Source: SIG701 sp045577175 (lineage in GTDB: Bacteria; Bacillota; Clostridia; Oscillospirales; CAG-272). Taken from it: a DNA stretch of 13,226 nucleotides. The translations under genes and the position numbers were made by a program. The notes beneath the pieces are model-generated. The model worked only from the letters and a program-made list of their open reading frames with translations. It was not told the DNA's origin and ran no database searches. Positions 1 through 5,001 of this stretch are shown here, one piece after another. Where the stretch lies: the NCBI GenBank assembly GCA_045577175.1, contig JAZNHT010000020.1, forward strand, positions 1 through 13,226, written 5' to 3'. Position 1 is the stretch's first letter; each line of letters opens with the position of its first letter.

Positions 1-41
1 CCTGCGATAAGCAAAAATCCGCCGAAGATTACCTTTCTCAT
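1..41 (-). CDS. 5' end of an unidentified exported or membrane protein (partial)
   Basis: On the minus strand an ATG at 41-39 follows a good ribosome binding site (AGAGGAG, 8 nt spacer) and opens a frame that runs off the left edge. The visible residues are MRKVIFGGFLLIAG: two basic residues, then a hydrophobic stretch. This is how a signal peptide or first membrane helix begins. A near-consensus promoter lies 47 bp upstream. Only 13 full codons are in the window, so the function cannot be named. It is separated from rpsI by a terminator and is its own transcription unit. Confidence 0.6.
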   Translation of the reverse strand, partial: MRKVIFGGFLLIA

Positions 42-87
42 GTACCTGTCTCCTCTTTTATCCATATAAATGTACGGTGCTTTTATT

Positions 88-116
88 ATTGTAGCACAGT
101 TTTACAGAAAAGTAAA
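88..116 (-). promoter_or_regulatory. Sigma-A type promoter for the leftward gene at the left edge
   Basis: Read on the minus strand, TTTACT (116-111) and TACAAT (93-88) are separated by exactly 17 bp. Transcription would start near 81 and give a leader of about 40 nt before the ATG at 41. Confidence 0.7.
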
Positions 117-217
117 CAGAAAAATACAGCATCATAAAAAACGCATGAATTGCACCAAAATTAACGCCGGTTCTGCTTGATAACTCTAATTTATCGGTTA
201 AATAACTCTTCAAAATA

Positions 218-245
218 ATTATACCATAAAATCCCTAAAAGTAAA
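218..245 (-). promoter_or_regulatory. Possible second, distal leftward promoter
   Basis: On the minus strand TTTACT (245-240) and TATAAT (223-218) are separated by 16 bp, in an AT-rich region downstream of the rpsI terminator. It would give a leader of about 170 nt for the gene at the left edge. The -10 is perfect and the -35 is moderate. Chance matches are common in AT-rich DNA, so support is weaker than for the proximal promoter. The rest of the gap 117-271 shows nothing else except a direct repeat at 180-187 and 202-209. Confidence 0.35.
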
Positions 246-271
246 TAGGACGGCACCCAAGGACCCAAAAC

Positions 272-306
272 GCCAAAAACAGCACCCACAAAGTGAGTGC
301 TGTTTT
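272..306 (-). terminator. Rho-independent terminator of the rplM-rpsI operon
   Basis: Arms at 306-293 and 289-276 form a 14-bp stem with a 3-nt loop. The only imperfect pair is a G-U wobble when read as minus-strand RNA. The stem is followed on that strand by a short U tract. It lies 22 bp beyond the rpsI stop codon. Confidence 0.88.
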
Positions 307-328
307 CTCTCGCCCATTCGGGCTGTGA

Positions 329-730
329 TTAACGCTTGGAGAACTGCGGAGCGCGGCGTGCGGCTTTGAGGCCGTACTTCTTTCTCTCCTTCATTCTCGG
401 GTCACGAGTGAGGTAGCCTGCCTTCTTCAGAGGAGCGCGGAACGTCTCATCTGCGAGAAGGAGTGCGCGTGCGATACCGTGACGGATCGCACCTGCCTGA
501 CCGGACAGACCACCGCCGGCAACGTTTGCAACTACGTCAAACTTACCCTCGGTGCCGGTTGCTGCGAAAGGCTGGTTGATGATGAGCTTCAGGGTCTCAA
601 GACCGAAATACGCGTCGATATCCTTACCGTTGATGATCACGGAGCCGGAGCCGGGATATACGCGAACGCGTGCGACAGAGCTTTTTCTTCTGCCCGTACC
701 GTAAAAATAGGGCTTAGCACTTGTATACAT
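329..730 (-). CDS. rpsI: 30S ribosomal protein S9
   Basis: This encodes small-subunit ribosomal protein S9 (uS9), whose basic C-terminal tail reaches the P-site tRNA in the 30S subunit. The 133-residue product has the usual length. It shows the family hallmarks: GTGRRKSSVARV near the N terminus (about residues 11-22), the central GGGLSGQAGAIRHGIARAL segment (about 72-90), and the invariant RAPQFSKR C terminus. The ATG at 730 lies 19 bp after the rplM stop, with an AAAGGA-type ribosome binding site. The rplM-rpsI order is the usual bacterial one, and both are almost certainly co-transcribed from the promoter upstream of rplM. Nothing is anomalous. Confidence 0.98.
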   Translation of the reverse strand: MYTSAKPYFYGTGRRKSSVARVRVYPGSGSVIINGKDIDAYFGLETLKLIINQPFAATGTEGKFDVVANVAGGGLSGQAGAIRHGIARALLLADETFRAPLKKAGYLTRDPRMKERKKYGLKAARRAPQFSKR

Positions 731-749
731 TCTTTATACTCGTCCTTTC

Positions 750-1181
750 TTACTTTACTTCATACGGGGTGGGGTTCTGCGCCTGCTGCTTGTGCTCGGC
801 ACCTGCATACACCTTCAGACGGGTGAATGCCTTAGCACCGATCGAGTTATGCGGAAGCATACCCTTGACAGCATACTCCATAGCGAGCTCGGGACGAGTT
901 GCCATGAGGGTCTTGTACTGAACCTTCTTCATACCGCCGATATAGCCGGAATGATGATAGTGATACTTGTTCTGCAGCTTGTTGCCGGTCAGAACTGCCT
1001 GTGCAGCGTTTACGATAATCACGAACTCACCGCAGTCAACGTGGGGAGTGAATTCGGGACGGTGCTTGCCGCGCAGAATATTGGCTGCCGTGACCGCGGT
1101 TCTACCGAGCGGCTTGCCTGCTGCATCGATAACGTACCACTTGCGCTCTACGGTTTCCTTTTTTGCCATGAAAGTGGACAT
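750..1181 (-). CDS. rplM: 50S ribosomal protein L13
   Basis: This encodes large-subunit ribosomal protein L13 (uL13), an early assembly protein that binds 23S rRNA. The 143-residue product matches the family end to end: ETVERKWYVIDAAGKPLGR at the start, RGKHRPEFTPHVDCGEFVI, then the signature region with YHHSGYIGGMK, RPELAMEYAVKGMLP and LKVYAGAEH. The start at 1181 is chosen because a GGAGGA ribosome binding site lies 6 bp upstream and the MSTFMAKKET start aligns with known L13 proteins. It is the first gene of a two-gene operon with rpsI. The leader from the predicted start is only about 40 nt, too short for the structured L13 autoregulatory leaders known in some Firmicutes. Confidence 0.98.
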   Translation of the reverse strand: MSTFMAKKETVERKWYVIDAAGKPLGRTAVTAANILRGKHRPEFTPHVDCGEFVIIVNAAQAVLTGNKLQNKYHYHHSGYIGGMKKVQYKTLMATRPELAMEYAVKGMLPHNSIGAKAFTRLKVYAGAEHKQQAQNPTPYEVK

Positions 1182-1226
1182 AGCGTTCCTCCGAAAAATA
1201 TTTTTGGTTTATTGTCAACGCATAGA

Positions 1227-1255
1227 ATTATAACACAGCGTGTCCGCCCTGTCAA
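1227..1255 (-). promoter_or_regulatory. Consensus promoter of the rplM-rpsI operon
   Basis: On the minus strand a perfect TTGACA (1255-1250) and a perfect TATAAT (1232-1227) are separated by 17 bp. Transcription should start near 1220. Immediately upstream (1256-1300) the DNA is almost only A and T, with A/T runs like an UP element, as expected for a strongly expressed ribosomal operon. Confidence 0.92.
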
Positions 1256-1300
1256 GGGGTTTTGATAATTTTTTTAAAAAATTTTAATTTAGCACGGTGT
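1256..1300 (-). promoter_or_regulatory. AT-rich UP-element-like segment of the rplM promoter
   Basis: Directly upstream of the -35 box on the minus strand, after a short C run, lie phased A and T runs reaching to about 1300. This is the position and composition where the RNA polymerase alpha C-terminal domain binds. Inferred from composition only. Confidence 0.45.
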
Positions 1301-1347
1301 TATCTCCCGTTTTCTTCGATTTTCTCTCGTTTTCATGCGTTTCAATC

Positions 1348-1400
1348 AAAAAAGAGAGGAGGCGGAACCATCTCGTGCGCCGAAGTTTCCGCCTCCTCTC
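1348..1400 (-). terminator. Strong leftward terminator with no leftward gene in front of it
   Basis: Arms at 1400-1387 and 1367-1354 form a perfect 14-bp GC-rich stem around a 19-nt loop. On the minus strand the stem is followed by six Ts (1353-1348), so it is a leftward rho-independent terminator. On the plus strand no T tract follows. No leftward coding frame of gene size lies between here and the end of the rightward gene at 2391, so it is an orphan. It may insulate rplM from antisense readthrough or be left from a lost gene. Confidence 0.75.
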
Positions 1401-1469
1401 CTCTGCCGTCTCCGGCGGCATTCACCTCACCACCACTTCCTTGGCTGGCGGCTTGTTCTCCTGCATATC

Positions 1470-1506
1470 CTGCGGTTGACAAAAACGCCATTTCAATGTA
1501 CAATAT
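1470..1506 (+). repeat. 37-bp promoter-containing direct repeat, copy A
   Basis: 34 of 37 positions match copy B at 2814-2850, including the -35 and -10 hexamers and most of the spacer. The similarity stops upstream of CTGCGG and shortly after the -10 box. The copies are 1344 bp apart in the same orientation and bracket the AT-rich accessory gene. Confidence 0.85.
1476..1504 (+). promoter_or_regulatory. Promoter of the double-CxxC gene (repeat copy A)
   Basis: Perfect TTGACA (1476-1481), 17-bp spacer, TACAAT (1499-1504). It lies within a 37-bp sequence (1470-1506) that recurs upstream of mnmM with 3 mismatches. Transcription would start near 1511. Confidence 0.85.
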
Positions 1507-1522
1507 TTATCATAATTAAAGT

Positions 1523-1579
1523 ATGTCGGAAGCAATAGAGAATGGTATCGGAAATTATGAGGTTAGTGGGGTAAAATGA
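1523..1579 (+). CDS. Possible 18-codon leader ORF overlapping the double-CxxC gene
   Basis: ATG at 1523 opens MSEAIENGIGNYEVSGVK and stops at TGA 1577-1579, which overlaps the ATG at 1576 in an ATGA junction. The ORF begins about 12 nt after the predicted transcription start, with only a weak AAAG upstream. It could couple translation to the next gene, be the tail of a lost upstream gene, or be chance. Confidence 0.25.
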   Translation: MSEAIENGIGNYEVSGVK

Positions 1580-2391
1580 AGAGATCAACAATCATAAGGA
1601 TAATAATGGGGTCTGAAGCCACCAAAAGAAAAATGTATGAATTGTTTTCTCCTTTCGTTCCGTCTGCGTTTTTTAAGGATCTCTATGTAGGCGGACGATT
1701 GGATCTTCCGCTGGAAGAAAACTCCGAAGCATTGATGAAAGCATTGGCATATGCTCAAGAAAAGAAGTTGTCCCCAAAATTGTACAGTAGTGTATATTAT
1801 ACAAAAAAAGAAATAGAGGAGATTCCTTTTTTCGAAATGCGAATACTGTCACCCCTGGAACGAGAAGGCACATCTGCACTGGATTACGGCACGATATATG
1901 AAGATGCATGCCCCATATGTCATCTAGGCGGAACTCCTTGTGGAGATGTGAGGGTGGATCGAAAACTCATCCGACCTAATGCATCCATCGGGCATCTTTT
2001 GCCTGATACATTTGTATCTGAAGAGGTGAAAAATTTGATTGATATACACAAATTCACAGGCGTTGCTTTTCCGCACAAAGTGACAGACTGGAAAAATCGC
2101 GAAATAAAAAAACTATTTGTGATGCGTGTACTGAATCGATTACCTCCGATGAATGATACTGTATGGAAAGATTGTGAAGAGACTTGTTCGAATTGTGGAA
2201 AAACGTCTTTCTATGTGCATTCGGAACTTCGCTACGAACGAGAAAAGTTGAAAGATGCAAATGACTTTAATTTGTCGCAGGAATATTTGGATGCATGGAA
2301 AATCCCGGCTATCATTGTCAGTGCAAGAGTCAGAAAATGTTTTATCGACAATAAAGTTCGTGCAGGCTTTATTCCAATTACGCTTCTCTAA
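1576..2391 (+). CDS. Double-CxxC protein, possible immunity-protein-like
   Basis: The 271-residue product has no signal peptide or membrane segment, so it is probably cytosolic. Two cysteine clusters are visible: C112-x2-C115 with C122, and C200 with C204-x2-C207. They could bind structural zinc. Each cluster is followed by a related segment, FVSEEVK...GVAFP (about 145-166) and IVSARVR...GFIP (about 247-267), which suggests an internal duplication. The layout recalls double-CXXCG (SitI6-like) and Imm43/DUF1629-type immunity proteins of contact-dependent toxins, but that is pattern recognition without a search. The start is uncertain: ATG 1576 has only a G-rich site, while ATG 1606 has AAGGA 5 nt upstream and may be the true start (261 residues). 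The gene is visibly more AT-rich than its neighbours, has its own promoter and terminator, and no toxin gene is adjacent. It is probably an acquired orphan. Confidence 0.8.
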   Translation: MKRSTIIRIIMGSEATKRKMYELFSPFVPSAFFKDLYVGGRLDLPLEENSEALMKALAYAQEKKLSPKLYSSVYYTKKEIEEIPFFEMRILSPLEREGTSALDYGTIYEDACPICHLGGTPCGDVRVDRKLIRPNASIGHLLPDTFVSEEVKNLIDIHKFTGVAFPHKVTDWKNREIKKLFVMRVLNRLPPMNDTVWKDCEETCSNCGKTSFYVHSELRYEREKLKDANDFNLSQEYLDAWKIPAIIVSARVRKCFIDNKVRAGFIPITLL

Positions 2392-2398
2392 ACTTTAC

Positions 2399-2430
2399 GA
2401 AGAGCCGTTTTACACGGCTCTTCTTTTTTT
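2399..2430 (+). terminator. Rho-independent terminator of the double-CxxC gene
   Basis: Perfect 9-bp stem (2399-2407 with 2415-2423), 7-nt loop, then seven Ts. It begins 8 bp after the stop codon at 2391. Confidence 0.92.
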
Positions 2431-2547
2431 CTTCCATATTCAGTTCCTGCTACCATCTTCTCCCCTGTTCGCCCGCGCGGAGCGCGTCTTTTACGATGGC
2501 GTTTTTGCTGTGTTTGCACCACATTTCGATCATGATTCTCCTATAAG

Positions 2548-2601
2548 ATGAAGCGCAAGTGGTATGTTGTAAAACAATTACCGCTAAAAGAACGCATGTG
2601 A
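2548..2601 (+). other. Short 17-codon ORF, probably not a gene
   Basis: In the gap 2431-2819, ATG 2548 to TGA 2599 reads MKRKWYVVKQLPLKERM. No ribosome binding site or promoter is visible. It is recorded as the only short frame of note in this gap and may be a gene remnant or chance. The stretch 2431-2547 shows only a small CGCGC/GCGCG palindrome. Confidence 0.12.
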
Positions 2602-2617
2602 GGTGGGTGGGGGGCAG

Positions 2618-2817
2618 GGGAGGGCGGACTCTTCCGTCCCTCCCCTCGCCGTGGCGGTGGTGTGGAGGTGTTCCACGCTTAACACCTCCACGTATGATTA
2701 CGTCGGAACTTTCCGTTTTCCGCGTAGGCGGAAATTGCGTCCGACTTGTGGCGCAAAGGAAAGTTCGGGCAGACAGTCATCTTACACGCGATTTACACTT
2801 CACATCATACTGTCTGC
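2618..2817. repeat. Inverted-repeat-dense intergenic block
   Basis: Four inverted repeats are packed in 200 bp: a G-rich/C-rich pair near 2618-2646 (12 bp with one bulged T); a perfect 11-bp pair 2662-2672/2681-2691 with 8-nt loop; a nested set with GTCGGA 2702-2707/TCCGAC 2740-2745 around TTTCCGC 2717-2723/GCGGAAA 2728-2734; and AACTTTCC 2707-2714/GGAAAGTT 2758-2765. A further 9-bp pair, 2769-2777/2809-2817, ends just before the -35 box of the mnmM promoter. None is followed by a T tract, so they are not ordinary terminators. No convincing protein is encoded. Confidence 0.7.
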
Positions 2818-2850
2818 GGTTGACAAAATCCCCATTTCGATGTACAATAT
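2814..2850 (+). repeat. 37-bp promoter-containing direct repeat, copy B
   Basis: Second copy of the sequence at 1470-1506, with 3 mismatches, all within the spacer between the hexamers. It supplies the promoter for mnmM. Confidence 0.85.
2820..2848 (+). promoter_or_regulatory. Promoter of the mnmM-envelope operon
   Basis: Perfect TTGACA (2820-2825), 17-bp spacer, TACAAT (2843-2848). Transcription would start near 2855, about 22 nt before the mnmM ATG. No terminator or other strong promoter was seen between here and 10999, so it may drive all six following genes. Confidence 0.88.
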
Positions 2851-2876
2851 ATAATATAATGGAGGAGTATACAAAC

Positions 2877-3431
2877 ATGGTCGATCTGCTTCAGCTTCAA
2901 AAGTATTTCATCCTGTCCCATCTGCACGAGGGCGACGTCGCCGTCGATTTCACAATGGGCAACGGTCACGATACCGCATTTCTTTCCAAAACGGTCGGTG
3001 CTTCAGGCTCCGTTACCGCGTTCGATATTCAGCCGCAGGCACTCGTGAGCACCGAAAAAACGCTCCGCGCCGAGGGCTGCCCCGACAACTGGCGGCTCAT
3101 CTGCGCGTCGCATGACCGCGCCAACGAATATATCCACACCCCCATCAAAGCCGGTATGTTCAACCTCGGATATATGCCCGGCAGCGGCAACAAACAGCTC
3201 ACCACCATGCGCGAGACGACGCTCCCTGCCGTGGAGCGCGCCGTCGGGATGCTCGGCAAGGATGCCATTCTGCTCGTCGCCGTCTATCCCGGACACGAGG
3301 AGGGCGCCTTGGAGGGCGAGGAGCTCACGAAATACTTCTCTACCCTCTCCCGCTTCAAAATGACGGTGGCAAAATTCCGTCTGCTCAACTCGCCCACCTC
3401 GCCGTTTTTTATGATCTGTGAAACAAAATAA
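2877..3431 (+). CDS. mnmM: tRNA 5-aminomethyl-2-thiouridine methyltransferase (MnmM/YtqB family)
   Basis: The 184-residue protein is a small SAM-dependent Rossmann-fold methyltransferase of the YtqB family, formerly called a putative rRNA methylase. YtqB of Bacillus subtilis is now known as MnmM, which methylates nm5s2U to mnm5s2U at tRNA wobble position 34. Motifs seen: VDFTMGNGHDT (23-33, SAM-binding loop), FDIQ (49-52, acidic motif II), FNLGYMPG (95-102, the family's N-L-G-Y-P signature), and YPGHEEG (137-143). The start at 2877 is chosen because GGAGGAG lies upstream at the right distance. An in-frame ATG at 2859 sits only about 4 nt after the predicted transcription start and lacks a binding site. 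It is the first gene of the operon, with a 10-bp gap to the carboxypeptidase gene. Confidence 0.9.
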   Translation: MVDLLQLQKYFILSHLHEGDVAVDFTMGNGHDTAFLSKTVGASGSVTAFDIQPQALVSTEKTLRAEGCPDNWRLICASHDRANEYIHTPIKAGMFNLGYMPGSGNKQLTTMRETTLPAVERAVGMLGKDAILLVAVYPGHEEGALEGEELTKYFSTLSRFKMTVAKFRLLNSPTSPFFMICETK

Positions 3432-3441
3432 CGGAGGCAAC

Positions 3442-4953
3442 ATGCAAAATCAAAAACCGCCGCGCCGTCCAAGCACGGCGCAGCCGAATCCGAATCCGAA
3501 AGAACGCTCCGCGCAAAACAGACAGTCCCGCCCCCTCACACCGGAGGAGGAAGCACGCCGTCGTGAGGCAATCAAGCGGCGCAGAGCCGCCGAAGCGGCA
3601 CGCGAGAGACAGCGCATGATTGAAGAAAATCGCCGCCGCTCAAGGAGGAAGCACAATATGAAAATTTTCGCCGGACGCACCCTCGTTTTCGCCGTGATCC
3701 TGATTCTGCTTGCCGCCGTCGTGACGGTCGGCTTTGTCATCCATTTCAACCACACCAATCCCGAAAAGGAGCCGTCTCGGATCACCTACGTTTTCGGCGG
3801 TGCGCAGGCAGGCACGCTCACGGAAGCGGATGCCTATCGGGACAGTGTTTTGTTCATCGATTTCCATGCGCTTTCCGATTACCTCGGCTTTACCCCCGTC
3901 GGCGGTGCGGACAGTATGCGCTACGTCATCACGCACGCGGACACGGACGGTGCCGGAGACGGCACGGAGGAGGAGGTTGTCTTCTATGCGGACAGCGATC
4001 TCTGTGAAGTAAACGGGCAATCCGTCCGCCTGGAAGGAAAGACCTTCCTCATCGAAGATCATTACCTCGTTCCCGTTTCCTTTGTAAGCGAATATATGAA
4101 AGGCGTCACCGTGCACGCAGAAGGCAAAACCGTATCCGTCGCCCGTATTTACAAAGATGAGGAAAACATGATTCCGGAAACCGTATCCTTTACGCTGAAG
4201 CCGATCCAGCCGATCAATCCGATTGAGGAGGACAGTACCGCCGGAGATATTATAAATCCGCCCGAAACCGAGCCGCCTGTCACGACCGATCCTCCCACGG
4301 AGGAGCCGGTATCGTTTATAAGCGATCTTTCCGCCTACGAGCAGTACATGAATCCCGCCGACCGCGACGGGTATCTGCTCCTCGTAAACAGCACGTCCAC
4401 CATCGACGGCTCCTATCTCCCAAATGATCTTACGAACCTCGCCGACACGCGAAAGGACGGCAGAAATACCCAGCAGATGAGACACACTGCCGCGATGGCA
4501 CTTGAGGCGATGTTCATCGAGCTGCGCGCAAACGGATTCACCGATGTATCCGTCACAAGCGCGTACCGTTCCTACTCGTATCAGGCGTATCTTTTCAATA
4601 TGTACACCGAGCAGGAGATGGCTCGAAACCCGAGTCTGACCCGCGCGCAGGCGGAAGCGATCACGGAGACGTATTCCGCACGCCCCGGCACAAGCGAGCA
4701 CCAGACGGGACTCTGCTGTGACATGCACAATCTCTCCTCGGCACAGGTCGCGTTTGCCAATCAGGCGGCGTACACATGGCTGAAGGAAAACTGCTGGAAA
4801 TTCGGCTTTATCATCCGCTTCCCCGAGGGGAAAGAGGACATCACGGGCATCACGTTTGAGCCGTGGCACTACCGTTTCGTCGGTCGCTACCACGCCAAGG
4901 CGATCTATGACGCCGGTTTGTGTCTGGAGGAGTATCTCGACACAATCGGCTGA
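3442..4953 (+). CDS. Membrane-anchored VanY-type D-alanyl-D-alanine carboxypeptidase
   Basis: The 503-residue protein should trim terminal D-Ala from peptidoglycan stem peptides outside the membrane. In order: a cytosolic Pro-, Arg- and Glu-rich segment (1-72, with a charged stretch 34-70 that could form a helix), one membrane helix (about 79-101), a region like copper amine oxidase N-terminal/stalk domains (about 114-236), a Pro/Thr/Glu linker (255-292), and a VanY (peptidase M15B) domain (about 297-500). The M15 zinc site is intact: SEHxxGLxxD gives H420 and D427, and ExWHYR gives E473 and H476; SAYRSYxxQ (373-381) is also conserved. ATG 3442 has GGAGG upstream; the earlier in-frame ATG at 3418 lies inside mnmM and lacks a site. 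It could equally be an L,D-carboxypeptidase of the same fold (LdcB type). Confidence 0.9.
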   Translation: MQNQKPPRRPSTAQPNPNPKERSAQNRQSRPLTPEEEARRREAIKRRRAAEAARERQRMIEENRRRSRRKHNMKIFAGRTLVFAVILILLAAVVTVGFVIHFNHTNPEKEPSRITYVFGGAQAGTLTEADAYRDSVLFIDFHALSDYLGFTPVGGADSMRYVITHADTDGAGDGTEEEVVFYADSDLCEVNGQSVRLEGKTFLIEDHYLVPVSFVSEYMKGVTVHAEGKTVSVARIYKDEENMIPETVSFTLKPIQPINPIEEDSTAGDIINPPETEPPVTTDPPTEEPVSFISDLSAYEQYMNPADRDGYLLLVNSTSTIDGSYLPNDLTNLADTRKDGRNTQQMRHTAAMALEAMFIELRANGFTDVSVTSAYRSYSYQAYLFNMYTEQEMARNPSLTRAQAEAITETYSARPGTSEHQTGLCCDMHNLSSAQVAFANQAAYTWLKENCWKFGFIIRFPEGKEDITGITFEPWHYRFVGRYHAKAIYDAGLCLEEYLDTIG

Positions 4954-5001
4954 TAAATCCGACCGAAATCGGGAAAAATAACAAGAAAAGGAGGTGCGGC
5001 T

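Noticed and set aside
1182..1220. L13-type autoregulatory RNA leader before rplM
   Set aside because: The leader from the predicted start is only about 40 nt, A/U-rich, with no stable stem.
2551..2566. Match of about 16 bases (AGCGCAAGTGGTA then GTT after one mismatch) to the start of rplM in opposite orientation
   Set aside because: A 13-base exact match is expected by chance in a window of this size, and the surrounding bases do not align.
2618..2817. Riboswitch or attenuator controlling mnmM
   Set aside because: The structures lie upstream of the mnmM promoter, so they would not be in its transcript, and no known aptamer signature was recognised. Kept only as an unexplained structured block.
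2559..2876. N-terminal extension of the mnmM frame by 106 codons
   Set aside because: It would run through the inverted-repeat block and the promoter; its translation is not protein-like, and ATG 2877 has a good binding site and gives the family's normal length.
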